DNA of 33,528 nucleotides from Gemmataceae bacterium (GCA_009697105.1 SIAQ01000054.1:1-33528); one strand, 5' to 3'; numbered from the stretch's first letter, positions 1 through 8,528 are shown. The notes: a model not told the origin generated them from the sequence alone. A program made the numbers and translations.

Positions 1-645
1 AAGCTGCTCCAGGACCAACACCAGAACGCCACCGCTCGCCGTTGCCATACCGTGACCCGCCATCAGCGAATCATTGGACTCGGAATCAACCTTGCCGAAC
101 TTCCTTGTTGTATACCAAGATAGAGATCAAGTAGCGCTGTCGTACTAATTAGCTAAGGCTTTTGTATTGATAAGTTACACCTAACTAAAAAAGTGTCAAT
201 ACCTAACCCGAACGCCCCCCACGCGAACCTAGCGGGCAGTTTGCCGCCCTTTCGCTGGCGCTCAGGCTCGGATTAGCGTCAAAACCACGGAGTTCACGGC
301 GCGGCCAAGCCGCGATCCAATACCAATCACGAAAGAACGAAAGCATGAAATCACGAAAAAAATCTTTAGTGTTCCTCTTTCGTGTTTTCGTACTTTCGTT
401 CTTTCGTGATTCGCATTCTGAATTTGCGCAAAGTCAAATCTGCGCGGCGAGCAAGGATCTTGGAGGTAGGTGACACGAATAGCGAGGCTGGGAAATTCCC
501 TGCGGGAGTTTTTCCCTGTCCGTGCGTTCCGTACTAATGGTGGTTAAATTCTTTCAAGTGGTATCGTGCAGTCTCATATAATGTCGCCTGACGGCGTCAT
601 CTCCATTGAGAACGTCCGCATTTTCGGAAATGAGCAAAACACATC
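1..645. other. Intergenic stretch without a convincing gene
   Basis: No open frame here has family-like features. A minus-strand frame starting with ATG at 63-61 runs off the left edge (MAGHGMATASGG...). It could be the start of a gene, but 21 codons are too few to judge. From about 246 to 275 there is a sequence whose reverse complement recurs at 33348-33375. A long palindrome sits at 325-411. No clear Shine-Dalgarno sequence or promoter was seen for the gene starting at 646. Confidence 0.5.
325..411. repeat. Long inverted repeat, CACGAAAG family, copy 1
   Basis: The arms at 325-358 and 378-411 are 34 nt each and nearly complementary, with a few mismatches around 344-350. The motif AATCACGAAAGAACGAAAG begins the left arm. 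The same sequence family recurs at 5719-5807 and 26254-26327. A left shoulder resembling CAAGCCGCnACAAATAC precedes the hairpin in all copies once orientation is allowed for. The size suits a MITE or REP-like element. Function is unknown. Confidence 0.8.
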
Positions 646-1629
646 ATGGCCATCGACTGGTCTCCCTTTGTTGATGTCGTACGACGGCATCAACGGTTCC
701 TTATCACGACGCATGTGAGGCCTGACCCGGATGGCCTAGGTTCGCAGCTGGCGCTGGCCGACGCACTCGAGAGATTGGGTAAGCAGGTACGGATGGTAAT
801 CGCCAGCAGCTGGCCGCCGCGCTATACGTTTCTCGATCCCGAGCGCCGCATCGCCCGTTTCGAGCCGCCAGGCGACGCCTATCGCGATGTTGACGTCATC
901 ATCGTGCTCGACACCGGCACGTGGAATCAACTCGGCGACTTTGGCCCGTTCATGAAGGCCTCCCCCGCTACGAAAATCGTTGTCGATCACCATATTTCCC
1001 AAGACGATCTCGGCGGGATGCTCCTGCAAGACACCAGTGCCGAGGCGACGGGTCGGCTTGTTTATGAAGCGTCGATGGCTCTCGGCGTGACGATCTCACC
1101 AAAGGCAGCTAACGCCATGTTCGCCGCCCTTGCCACGGATACCGGTTGGTTTCGCCACAAAAACACGCAAGCCGAAACGTTTGATCTGGCAGAGATTCTC
1201 ACCCGCGCCGGCGCCGACCCGAACCGGCTTTATGACCAGATCTACGAGCAAAACACGGCCGCACGCTTGAATCTGCTCGGGCTGGTGCTGTCGCGCGTGA
1301 AGGTGATCGAGAACGGAGCGATCGCATATTCCGAAGTTCGGCGAGAAGATTACGCCATCACCGGCGCCATCCCGCAGGACACGGAGGACGCGGTCGGGTA
1401 TACGCGCAGCATCTCGGGAGTCGAAGTCGGCGTGTTGTTTCTGGAACAGCCCGCGGGCGGCATTAAGGTCAGCTTCCGCTCGCGCAGCAAAGTGGATGTC
1501 GCCCGCATCGCTGAGTTGTTCGCCGGCGGCGGGCATCGCCTCGCCTCCGGCGCGACCGTGCAGTCAACGCTCGAAGACGCGAAAACGCGCGTCATCGGCG
1601 AGATTAAAGCGGCGCTGGCCACAGCGTAG
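646..1629 (+). CDS. nrnA: DHH/DHHA1 phosphoesterase, NrnA-like (oligoribonuclease / pAp phosphatase)
   Basis: This 327-residue cytosolic protein has the full set of DHH-family motifs. THVRPDPDGLGS (residues 22-33) supplies the first metal ligands, VLDTGTW (88-93) the second acidic motif, VDHH (113-116) the DHH signature and ATDTGWFRH (163-171) the fourth motif. GGGHRLASG (294-302) is the C-terminal DHHA1 substrate-binding motif. Family members degrade 2-5 nt RNAs to mononucleotides and dephosphorylate pAp, using two Mn ions. The length is normal for NrnA (about 310-340). The ATG at 646 is the first in frame and has no strong Shine-Dalgarno sequence. Some planctomycetes have NrnA next to rbfA or truB, but here the preceding 645 bases carry no gene and the next gene is convergent. 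The family is certain; the exact substrate (nanoRNA, pAp or c-di-nucleotide products) is inferred. Confidence 0.9.
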   Translation: MAIDWSPFVDVVRRHQRFLITTHVRPDPDGLGSQLALADALERLGKQVRMVIASSWPPRYTFLDPERRIARFEPPGDAYRDVDVIIVLDTGTWNQLGDFGPFMKASPATKIVVDHHISQDDLGGMLLQDTSAEATGRLVYEASMALGVTISPKAANAMFAALATDTGWFRHKNTQAETFDLAEILTRAGADPNRLYDQIYEQNTAARLNLLGLVLSRVKVIENGAIAYSEVRREDYAITGAIPQDTEDAVGYTRSISGVEVGVLFLEQPAGGIKVSFRSRSKVDVARIAELFAGGGHRLASGATVQSTLEDAKTRVIGEIKAALATA

Positions 1630-1636
1630 CAATCAT

Positions 1637-1698
1637 GTCAGAGCCGCGCACGCAGTAAGCGGACCATGCCAACCGCTTACTGCGTGCGCGGCTCTGAC
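1637..1698. terminator. Perfect 26-bp inverted repeat between convergent genes
   Basis: The arms at 1637-1662 and 1673-1698 are perfectly complementary over 26 nt with a 10-nt loop. The hairpin lies 8 nt after the nrnA stop and just beyond the stop of the convergent glycosyltransferase gene. That position suits a bidirectional terminator, although no T tract follows. The sequence (AGAGCCGCGCACGCAG...) resembles the other repeat-type palindromes in this window, so it may be a mobile repeat reused as a terminator. Confidence 0.7.
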
Positions 1699-1703
1699 AA
1701 TTA

Positions 1704-2684
1704 CTATGCGGCTCGACGCGTTTCCTCGGCCAGCGAGGTGAAATTCAGCGTCGAGCGAACCGCATAGGCGCGCTTGCCCTGGCTTTCGAAATAGGTGCGA
1801 GTGACGAGTTCGCCAAGCAGACCCGTGGCGAGGAGTTGCACGCCGACCAATTCAAACATCACCGCGAGATGCAACAGCGGATTGCGGATCATGTGGGCGC
1901 CGTCGAAAATCCGCATCATCACCGTGACGAACAACGTCATCGCGCCGAGCGCCATGGACAGCAAGCCGGGCATTCCCATCACATGCATCGGCCTGGTGAT
2001 GTAGCCCTGCATGAACTTGACCGTCATCAAATCGAGCAACACGCGAAAGGTACGTGAGATGGTGTACTTCGTTTTCCCAGCCACGCGCGGATGATGTTGC
2101 ACCGGAACCTGCGTGTAGGTCGCGCCGGAATCGCGCAAGAGCACCGGGATGAAGCGATGCATTTCGCCATAAAGTGTCAACGACTTCGCCAGTTCTTTGC
2201 GCATCGCACGAAGTGTACAGCCCATATCGAGCACGTCGGCGCCGGTTACTTTGCGGATCAGCCAATTGCCCAGTCGGCTCGGCAACTTGCGGTTCGCGAA
2301 TGCATCCTGGCGGTCGGCGCGCAGTCCGAACACGGCATCGACGTTTTGGCGGTGGAGCGCATCGAGGAGCATCGGGATGTCGGCGGGGTCGTTTTGCAAG
2401 TCGCCGTCCATCGTGACGATGACGTTGCCGGAAGCATGATCAATGCCCGCCTGCATCGCCGCGGATTGACCGAAATTGCGCCGCAAACGCACGACTTTGA
2501 CGCGCGCATCGAGGGCGGCGATCACTTGCAGTTCGTCGGCGGAACCGTCGGTGCTTCCGTCGTCAACGAGAATCATTTCAAACGAAAGGCCGGCGGGCTG
2601 CATTGAGGCGACGACGCGATCATGCAGCCGCCTTAGATTCTCCCGTTCGTCCTTGATCGGGATAACGATCGACAGATCCATCAT
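1704..2684 (-). CDS. Family 2 glycosyltransferase, polyprenyl-phosphate type (DPM1/ArnC/GtrB-like)
   Basis: The GT-A catalytic domain begins with LSIVIPIKDERENL (residues 4-17). DDGSTDGS (41-48) contacts the nucleotide, and MDGDLQNDP (92-100) holds the metal-binding DxD-type motif. Two hydrophobic helices near residues 235-260 and 268-292 anchor the C-terminus, as in GtrB and ArnC. Such enzymes move a sugar from a nucleotide donor to undecaprenyl or dolichyl phosphate at the inner leaflet. The first 65 nt overlap the end of the upstream flippase-like gene, which suggests translational coupling. The pairing implies that this enzyme makes a lipid-linked sugar that the neighbour moves or uses. 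The start could be either of two adjacent ATG codons. The specific sugar cannot be read from sequence. Confidence 0.88.
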   Translation of the reverse strand: MMDLSIVIPIKDERENLRRLHDRVVASMQPAGLSFEMILVDDGSTDGSADELQVIAALDARVKVVRLRRNFGQSAAMQAGIDHASGNVIVTMDGDLQNDPADIPMLLDALHRQNVDAVFGLRADRQDAFANRKLPSRLGNWLIRKVTGADVLDMGCTLRAMRKELAKSLTLYGEMHRFIPVLLRDSGATYTQVPVQHHPRVAGKTKYTISRTFRVLLDLMTVKFMQGYITRPMHVMGMPGLLSMALGAMTLFVTVMMRIFDGAHMIRNPLLHLAVMFELVGVQLLATGLLGELVTRTYFESQGKRAYAVRSTLNFTSLAEETRRAA

Positions 2685-3612
2685 CGTTCACCTCAGGCGA
2701 TTGAGAAACTTCATCCTTGTTGGATTTGGGGGCGGTACCGGCGAGATACACCAAACCGCCGGAAAGGCTGACTGCGACATTGACGGCAAACCACAGAAAC
2801 GCCAGCGTTTTGGCAGAATCGGCATCGATGCCGAGCGGTGCGAGGAACACGATCGTGCCAACCTCACGTACGCCCATGCCGTTCACGCTGATCGGCAACA
2901 ACGTGAGCAGCGAGACCATCGGGGAAAGGATACAGCAGTAGGTGAACGGAAGATTCAGGTTCAGCGCTTGGCCGATCAGCCACACGCTGATGACGCCGAA
3001 CACCTGCACGAGAATCGACATCGCCGTCGCCAGCGTCCAGACGCGAGGCAACTTCATGAGGCCTACGACCGTCTGCAGCTGATGCCGACGCGGATCGGGC
3101 AGCCATTTCGACGTAGCCGCGATCGGCAAGGCCAACACGCCGAGCGTCGCGCAGCCGGCCACGCTCCAGACCGTCGCATGAATCCAGATCGGCAGCGGCA
3201 ACGGCGAAACCAGGACGCCCACGCAACCCAACGCGATCAGCACCAGCAGCCCATTGAGCCGTTCCAGAAACACGCTCGCCAACGCCGCCAGCTTTCGCCC
3301 CGATTTGTTGTCCAGATACAAAACGCGCATGACATCACCGCCGACGGAAGTCGGCAGGAGCAAGTTGAAATAGGTGCCAATGAAGTAATACGCCGTGCAA
3401 CGCCAATAGCCCACCGGGAAGTGCAGCCGCCGCGTGAACATCTGCCAGCGCTTGGCGCTGAAGAGTTGTGTGCACATCAAGACGGCGACGGCGGCAAACC
3501 AAAGCTCGACGCGCAGGCTCGCAAACTTCGCGCCCACGTCAGACCAATTGGTTTGCCAACCGATGAACGTCAGCAGCACCGCGCTTATCCCAATGCGAAA
3601 ATACTTATTCAC
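2620..3612 (-). CDS. LPG-synthase-type transmembrane protein (flippase-like, UPF0104 family)
   Basis: This 330-residue polytopic membrane protein has about eight hydrophobic helices. The first starts at residue 6 (FRIGISAVLLTFIGW). It has the family hallmarks TYFNLLLPTSVGGDVMR (about 100-116) and the later ISVNGMGVREVG loop (about 230-241). The family contains the flippase half of MprF, archaeal AglD C-terminal regions and many stand-alone proteins next to glycosyltransferases. The role is probably lipid or lipid-sugar translocation in the inner membrane. The gene overlaps the upstream phosphatase by 8 nt and the downstream glycosyltransferase by 65 nt, so the three should be one transcript. 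The C-terminal tail of about 25 residues is hydrophilic and is the part encoded in the overlap. The substrate is unknown. Confidence 0.87.
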   Translation of the reverse strand: MNKYFRIGISAVLLTFIGWQTNWSDVGAKFASLRVELWFAAVAVLMCTQLFSAKRWQMFTRRLHFPVGYWRCTAYYFIGTYFNLLLPTSVGGDVMRVLYLDNKSGRKLAALASVFLERLNGLLVLIALGCVGVLVSPLPLPIWIHATVWSVAGCATLGVLALPIAATSKWLPDPRRHQLQTVVGLMKLPRVWTLATAMSILVQVFGVISVWLIGQALNLNLPFTYCCILSPMVSLLTLLPISVNGMGVREVGTIVFLAPLGIDADSAKTLAFLWFAVNVAVSLSGGLVYLAGTAPKSNKDEVSQSPEVNDDGSVDRYPDQGRTGESKAAA

Positions 3613-4645
3613 GGATCAGCCACTCCTCTTCCCAAACTTCCGAGCCGGTCTGGTGGAACCAGCAATGCCCTTCCTCGATCATGTCAATCAGCACGCGATA
3701 ATGCCCCGGTTGGCGGATCGGCGGGATCGACAGTATCACCTGAATCGACTCGCCCGGCCCGACGGTCTTGCGCAGCAGTCCCGCCCGGCCTTCGTGGATC
3801 ACTTTGTGTTTGTCGTCCTCGACCTTGAACGTCACGTGATGCCCGGCGGTTTTCAGCGGATGGAAGTTCCACGCCGTCGGTCCCGTGTTGCGCACGACGA
3901 TGTCGTACTCGAGCCGTTTGTTTAGCTTTGGCGCGTCGAAGAGGCGCTGGACTTTCTCGAACTTCGCGTCGCACCAGCCGCCCTGGTACTCATGCAGAAT
4001 CCAGTGGCGGAAATGGCGCGGTTCGTGTGTCTTTTGGGTGCGTTTTAGCCACGCCGGGTAGAGAGCCATGAAGCGATCGAGCGTCGCGGTCTTGCCGATC
4101 GCGACATGCCCATAGCGAAGGCCAAGATGCCGATGCGCCGCCTCAAACGATTCGCCGTCTTGAAGCAGGTGCACCGCCATCGCGACGAGTCCGGTGCGAT
4201 CAGCGCCATGCCGACAGTGCACGAAAATCGGATACTCGGCTCGATCAAGCGTTTCGAGAAGTTGACGCAACTCGTGTTTCGAGGGAAGATGGACGGCGGA
4301 AAACGAAACATCGATCATCTGCACGCCAAGACGTTCGCAAACCTCGCCCTCAGCCACGTACCAGGGGTCGGGATAGCAGCAGCCACGAACGTTGAGAACC
4401 GTGCGGATGTTGTGCTTGGCGATCAGTTTTTCGAGAGAGGCAGCCGTCGGTTGCGCGCCGCGATAGATTTTGCCCGGAATGACCTCGTGGACATTCCCGC
4501 TGCCATAAATCTGCCAGGCCCACGATCCCACGATCCAGCAGCACACGCCAACGACCACGAGCGATGCCCAACGCCTCCAGCGGTGCGGCGACGCGGTAGG
4601 CGTTCGAACAGGCATCGGCGCTTCGGGGCAGAGCGTGGCGTGCAT
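3605..4645 (-). CDS. Membrane-anchored tyrosine/dual-specificity-type phosphatase with C-terminal beta domain
   Basis: The cysteine phosphatase signature HCRHGADRTG lies at residues 153-162 when counted from the upstream in-frame ATG at 4675, or 143-152 from the start used here. A single hydrophobic segment (WASLVVVGVCCWIVGSW) precedes the catalytic domain, which therefore faces one side of the membrane as a tethered enzyme. YRGAQPT, typical of this phosphatase group, follows. The last 110 or so residues look like an Ig/beta-sandwich module (LEYDIVVRNTGPTAWNF ... HYRVLIDMIEEG). The ATG at 4645 was chosen because AAGG lies 6 nt upstream; 4675 and 4615 are alternatives. The gene leads the operon with the flippase-like protein and glycosyltransferase, so a lipid-phosphate or phosphosugar substrate is as plausible as phosphotyrosine. 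That is inference. Confidence 0.83.
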   Translation of the reverse strand: MHATLCPEAPMPVRTPTASPHRWRRWASLVVVGVCCWIVGSWAWQIYGSGNVHEVIPGKIYRGAQPTAASLEKLIAKHNIRTVLNVRGCCYPDPWYVAEGEVCERLGVQMIDVSFSAVHLPSKHELRQLLETLDRAEYPIFVHCRHGADRTGLVAMAVHLLQDGESFEAAHRHLGLRYGHVAIGKTATLDRFMALYPAWLKRTQKTHEPRHFRHWILHEYQGGWCDAKFEKVQRLFDAPKLNKRLEYDIVVRNTGPTAWNFHPLKTAGHHVTFKVEDDKHKVIHEGRAGLLRKTVGPGESIQVILSIPPIRQPGHYRVLIDMIEEGHCWFHQTGSEVWEEEWLIRE

Positions 4646-4850
4646 GTGCATCCTTGCGAGATAGTGGATTCGCATCCAAGCGGGCCGAACGATAATGCCA
4701 AATCCAGGCCGGAAAGAATAGCCCGATTCGCCAAAATCCCTATCGGCCGGCGAAGGTCCGTAAGATCCCTGAATTGTTGCGGGGCTTGCAAGAATTGCAG
4801 GCGTTCAGCTCGTCGTCCGGTTAAATTCGCGCGTAACTTGCCTAAGCTCG

Positions 4851-5237
4851 CTATTTCTTCAGCACGATATCGGCCTTCGTGCTTTCCACAATCGCTACCA
4901 GTTCACGCTGTTCCTGAGCGGGGATGTTGAATTTCGCGAAGCAGTCGGCCAGGTCTTTCATGAACGCTTGCCATTCGGGTTCGGTGATGTCGAGATGCTC
5001 ATGCGAATCGCGCATCGTTTTGCCGGTGTACTTTTGCGGCCCGCCGGTGGCCCAGCAGACCATTTCCGTGACGAGATACTTGAACCCGGCCGGCGGGACT
5101 TTGTGATGCGCTTCATCCACCTTGGGATTGGCATTGAGGATCGGATTGTGCATCACGCGGTCGATGAAATCATCGACCACCGTGGCGATTGCGTACACGC
5201 CGCCGAGACGTTCATAAAGCGAGGGAGAGCCAGCCAT
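4851..5237 (-). CDS. Group 1 truncated haemoglobin
   Basis: This 128-residue globin contains SLYERLGG (residues 6-13), the classic entry to helix A/B, two glycine turns, and the likely proximal haem histidine H79 in MRDSHEHLDI (75-84). The length is typical for TrHb1. Helix B has DFIDRV where many TrHb1 proteins have a Tyr at B10 (DFYxRV). The usual ligand-stabilising tyrosine therefore seems to be missing, which would change O2/NO chemistry. The ATG at 5237 was chosen over the upstream TTG at 5252 because AAAGG lies about 7 nt before it. It follows the rrf2-like gene by 11 nt, so the two are probably co-transcribed and the globin is likely controlled by that regulator. Likely roles are NO or O2 handling. 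Confidence 0.9.
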   Translation of the reverse strand: MAGSPSLYERLGGVYAIATVVDDFIDRVMHNPILNANPKVDEAHHKVPPAGFKYLVTEMVCWATGGPQKYTGKTMRDSHEHLDITEPEWQAFMKDLADCFAKFNIPAQEQRELVAIVESTKADIVLKK

Positions 5238-5248
5238 GCGAGTGCCTT

Positions 5249-5683
5249 TCAAATTTGGTAAGCGATCTCGTTTCGTTCGTGGGTTTGGCGAATGAGCGTT
5301 TCGAGCGTGATTTCCGCCAACCGTTTCTGTTCGAGGTTCTGGGCTTCTTGCAACACCTCGCTGACGACGCGGACGATCGTTGTCGCATAAAGCCCCGCCA
5401 ACGCGGACGGGGCGGCATCGGGCGGTTGATCGATGGCGTGGATAATCTCGGACAGCCGAATCTGCGCCGGCGGCTTGGCGAGAAGATACCCGCCAGTCGC
5501 GCCGCGCGTGCTTTCGACGAGGCCCGCGCCCTTGAGTTGCAGCAGGATTTGGACGAGAAAGCGCTGCGAGATGCCGTGCTTATCCGCGATGCCTTTGAGG
5601 TGCACCGGATTCGGATCGCCGTGATTGCACGCCAAGTCAACCATGGCGACGCAGGCATACTGAGCTTTCGCGGAGAGTCGCAT
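5249..5683 (-). CDS. Rrf2-family transcriptional regulator without Fe-S cysteines
   Basis: This 144-residue protein is typical of Rrf2: MRLSAKAQYACVAMVDLA at the N-terminus, the winged-helix recognition region ISQRFLVQILLQLKGAGLVES (about 39-59), and the wing GATGGYLLAKPP (about 61-72). IscR, NsrR and RirA bind an Fe-S cluster through three cysteines around residues 90-110. Here that region (AIDQPPDAAPSALAGLYATTI) has none, and the only cysteines are at about 11 and 19. It therefore resembles the CymR-type or other cluster-free members. The gene is immediately upstream of the truncated haemoglobin gene. Autoregulation together with globin control is the simplest reading. No operator was identified with confidence. 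Confidence 0.88.
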   Translation of the reverse strand: MRLSAKAQYACVAMVDLACNHGDPNPVHLKGIADKHGISQRFLVQILLQLKGAGLVESTRGATGGYLLAKPPAQIRLSEIIHAIDQPPDAAPSALAGLYATTIVRVVSEVLQEAQNLEQKRLAEITLETLIRQTHERNEIAYQI

Positions 5684-5718
5684 GGAATCGGCCTCGGGCG
5701 TATCTCTGAATTAAATGC

Positions 5719-5807
5719 GAATCACGAAAGCACGAAAGGGCGAAAACACGAAAGGAAAAACCAGGAGAATTTTTTCGTGTTTTCGCCCTTTCGTGCTTTC
5801 GTGATTC
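5719..5807. repeat. Long inverted repeat, CACGAAAG family, copy 2
   Basis: The arms at 5719-5753 and 5773-5807 are perfectly complementary over 35 nt with a 19-nt loop. It lies between the stop of the TPR gene and the start of the rrf2-like gene. The right shoulder (GTATTTGTTGCGGCTTG) is the reverse complement of the left shoulder of copy 3 at 26237-26253, so homology extends beyond the hairpin and this copy is in the opposite orientation. Confidence 0.85.
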
Positions 5808-5858
5808 AGTATTTGTTGCGGCTTGATCGCGTCGTAATCTCGGTAAGTTTTTCGGCCA

Positions 5859-8342
5859 TCACGCCCGTTTCGCCGCGGCGGTACTCTTGATGCGTTCGAG
5901 GGCGTCGCGGGCATCGAAGTAGAGCGGGTGCTTGTCGTAGGCGATCACTTCTTGATAGCATCCGGCCGCGCTGCGAAGCTCGCCGATTGCTTCGTACGCT
6001 TTGCCGAGTTTGTACGACGTATCGGCACCGGCTTCATCGCTTTTGCGGAACTCGAGGTAGCACTTGATCGCTTCGTCGGGTTTGCTGTCGAGATAGAGAT
6101 CGCCGAGCATCCGGTGGGTGTAGTACCAACCGAGGGTTTCGTCCGTGCCGCGGATTTTCTCCGGGCGATTTTGGCGGATATGGTCAAGGACTTCGATAGC
6201 CTCGGGAACCTCGCCACGCAAGCGACGGATACGTGCGAGCAGAAAGCGTGAAGCGATACTCGCGGGCTCCGGCGCCAATGCCAAAGCGACAAGATGCGCC
6301 GCCCAATCGAGCATCTCGAAATTGCCGGCATGTTTCTCCAATATCCACGTCGCCTTCTCGCGGCAGTAGGGGATATCGAACCATTTCTCGATGGTCTGCC
6401 AACGCGCCGTCACCTCATCGGGCTGGATCGAAAAATAGTAGCGATCTTTGCGGGCCTTCAGATCGGCATCGTCGGCGTTGTAGCGCATCGCGTGTTCGTT
6501 GCAATGCAGCGCCTGCCAAACGTCTTTGTTGCGTTCAAATAGTTCGGCTAGCAAGCGCCAGGTTTCGATGCCGGCGTTTTCGTTTTGGCTGTAAAACTTG
6601 TACGCTTCGAGCGCGATGTCGAATCGATTTTGCTGGAACGCCAAATCGCCGATCTTTTTGACGGCGGCAAACAACGGCTCGCGATCGGCGGCGTCGATGT
6701 TGGCCACGCCAATCGAACGGCCGATACGCATCGCCTGGAGATTGTTCTCCCACATTCCCTCGACATCGCCATGCTTCTCATGCGTGGCGGCGATCTGAAT
6801 CAGCAAGTTCGGCGTCTTCGTGGGCATGCCGTGCGCCGCGATGCGCAAGTAGCCGCAACCGCGCCGCCACTGCCCGGGATCGTCCAGCAGCGCCAGCCCG
6901 AGTTGCTGGGCATACGCATGGTTGAACGGCGTCGCAGGTTGGCCCGGCTGATTCAGCGTCCAGTATTCCTCTTCCACGAGGTCAGCGTAGAGTTGCCGCT
7001 TCATGTCCCAGGCAATGGGGTCATCAGGCAGCTTCGCCAACAGCGTTTCCACCGCGGCAATGGCGTCCATCCGTTGGCCCTGCCTCGCCAACAACGGCTG
7101 CGCGACAAGCCTTTGCATCTCCGGATGCCCGAACATTGCCAGCTGCCACGCCGCGTAGTGTATCGTGTGCCGTTCCGCTGTGTTGTACTGGGGCAATTCG
7201 AGGATGCTGAGAAGCTGCTTGGCGGCCTCGTCATATTGCCGAGCGTGTAGGCAACCGACGGCCCGCCAATAGGCGGAGATCGGCGCCATCGGCGGCTTCT
7301 CTTGCGTGATAAGATCGAGCATCTTCATCGCCTCATTCAGTTCATCCGGTGCCGGTTTCGCCTGCAACATGTGGCTGATCCGCCCCAGGCAGAACTCGAA
7401 ATTGAGCAGCGACACCAATTCCGGCTGGTCCTTCAACTCTGCGAAATTCAGATCGCGATGCAAATCCCACATCTGTTGCCGGGCAAGCGTGCTATTGGGA
7501 TCATACTGCAACGCCCGATTCAGCGACGCCAACGCAAGCTTCGGTTGGCCCAGCTGGCGATAACTCAGACCACGCAAGGCATGCTTGAATACGCGCAGGC
7601 GGGGCATGACGCGCGTCGTGTAGACGAGAAAGATACCCAGTGGAATGAGCAACGCCGCACCGCCCACTACGGGCGAGATGCTTACGACCTGCGAGACTAA
7701 GGAGCGAACGGACCAAATCGCGATACCGAGTGCGGCACACATGGCGCCGATTTCGATCTCGGATTCGTCAACCAAACTGGAAAATGTCAGCAGGTAAAAG
7801 CCAGGCAAGCCTAGCAGAAGCAAGCCGCCGATAGCGTCGACCGCATCGTTTCGATTAACTCCGATGAGATCGTGGCGATAGCTGTAGAAGGCGATGAACC
7901 CGCCGACCAGTACAGGGACGATCCCCAACCCCGCATATAAACGATAGAGCGGCTGGCGGACATGCCGCAAGGCGTAAAAGATCATGCCGAGCACCGCACC
8001 GCCGACAACAGGCCAAATCGCTTCGGGCGGCACCGCGCCGTCGGGACGAAACTCGAAGGTCACCCACGTGCCAACGCTCAGGCCGACCAGCAGGCCCGCG
8101 TAGACCATGCCGGGGTTTTCGAGCAACAGAAAGATGAAGAACGCCAGCCGCCGGTCCTTGACGTGATAACCTTCGCGAATCTTTCGATAGGCGGCGAAAC
8201 CGAGAAACGACGCCAAGCCCACCAGCGTAAAGCCAGCGATGACGGCGATTTCGACGGGCCGCGGAACCATCCACGCGATCATCACGAGAATGCCGAGGTA
8301 GACGCCCTTGAGCAGAAATTCGGTCTGTTGCCAGGTGAGCAT
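5859..8342 (-). CDS. Multi-pass membrane protein with large TPR domain
   Basis: This 827-residue protein opens with about eight hydrophobic helices in the first 260 residues (FLLKGVYLGILVMIAWMVP; VIAGFTLVGLASFLGFAAY; and so on). The rest is helical with TPR-type repeats, recognisable in LGQPKLALASLNRALQYDPN (about 267-286), the RFDIALEAYKFY region and KLGKAYEAIGELRSAAGCY near the C-terminus. The repeats would sit on one side of the membrane and bind other proteins. I recognise no catalytic motif. The ATG at 8342 is preceded by AAGG at a suitable distance. It is divergent from pckA and precedes the rrf2-globin pair, from which it is separated by a long palindrome that may end its transcript. 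The family is probably planctomycete-specific; the function is unknown. Confidence 0.82.
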   Translation of the reverse strand: MLTWQQTEFLLKGVYLGILVMIAWMVPRPVEIAVIAGFTLVGLASFLGFAAYRKIREGYHVKDRRLAFFIFLLLENPGMVYAGLLVGLSVGTWVTFEFRPDGAVPPEAIWPVVGGAVLGMIFYALRHVRQPLYRLYAGLGIVPVLVGGFIAFYSYRHDLIGVNRNDAVDAIGGLLLLGLPGFYLLTFSSLVDESEIEIGAMCAALGIAIWSVRSLVSQVVSISPVVGGAALLIPLGIFLVYTTRVMPRLRVFKHALRGLSYRQLGQPKLALASLNRALQYDPNSTLARQQMWDLHRDLNFAELKDQPELVSLLNFEFCLGRISHMLQAKPAPDELNEAMKMLDLITQEKPPMAPISAYWRAVGCLHARQYDEAAKQLLSILELPQYNTAERHTIHYAAWQLAMFGHPEMQRLVAQPLLARQGQRMDAIAAVETLLAKLPDDPIAWDMKRQLYADLVEEEYWTLNQPGQPATPFNHAYAQQLGLALLDDPGQWRRGCGYLRIAAHGMPTKTPNLLIQIAATHEKHGDVEGMWENNLQAMRIGRSIGVANIDAADREPLFAAVKKIGDLAFQQNRFDIALEAYKFYSQNENAGIETWRLLAELFERNKDVWQALHCNEHAMRYNADDADLKARKDRYYFSIQPDEVTARWQTIEKWFDIPYCREKATWILEKHAGNFEMLDWAAHLVALALAPEPASIASRFLLARIRRLRGEVPEAIEVLDHIRQNRPEKIRGTDETLGWYYTHRMLGDLYLDSKPDEAIKCYLEFRKSDEAGADTSYKLGKAYEAIGELRSAAGCYQEVIAYDKHPLYFDARDALERIKSTAAAKRA

Positions 8343-8369
8343 AGATCGCCTTGTTCGGAAGCAAAAAGT

Positions 8370-8496
8370 TGTCAGTTGTTAGCTATCAGTTGGCAGGTGC
8401 ACTCGACCATGTATGCCACTGTACTACTGCGTGAGCCTTATCCTGAATCGTAGCACCTGCAACTGCCAACATGTAATTGCCAACTGACAACTGACA
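8370..8496. repeat. Imperfect inverted repeat in the divergent TPR/pckA intergenic region
   Basis: TGTCAGTTGTTAGC at 8370 and onwards is mirrored by the CAACTGACAACTGACA stretch ending at 8496. GGCAGGTGC near 8392-8400 pairs with GCACCTGC at 8453-8460. The centre of about 50 nt is unpaired. CAGTTG-type repeats of this kind are often scattered between genes. It sits directly upstream of the candidate pckA promoter. Confidence 0.55.
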
Positions 8497-8498
8497 AT

Positions 8499-8528
8499 CT
8501 GACAACTCCAATTCGGTATCATTACAAT
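8499..8528 (+). promoter_or_regulatory. Candidate sigma-70-type promoter for pckA
   Basis: CTGACA at 8499-8504 and TACAAT at 8523-8528 are separated by 18 nt. The predicted transcript would start near 8535, about 55 nt ahead of the pckA ATG. The -35 box touches the edge of the upstream inverted repeat. This is read from consensus only. Confidence 0.4.

Noticed and set aside
1..63. Partial minus-strand gene at the left edge
   Set aside because: Only 21 codons are visible, with no strong ribosome-binding site, so it cannot be supported.
325..411. CRISPR-like reading of the CACGAAAG repeats
   Set aside because: The repeats are arms of single palindromes with no spacer series, no array and no cas genes.
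2476..3828. 450-residue open frame on the plus strand
   Set aside because: Antisense to the flippase and glycosyltransferase genes; the His/Arg/Gln-rich translation is typical of a shadow frame.
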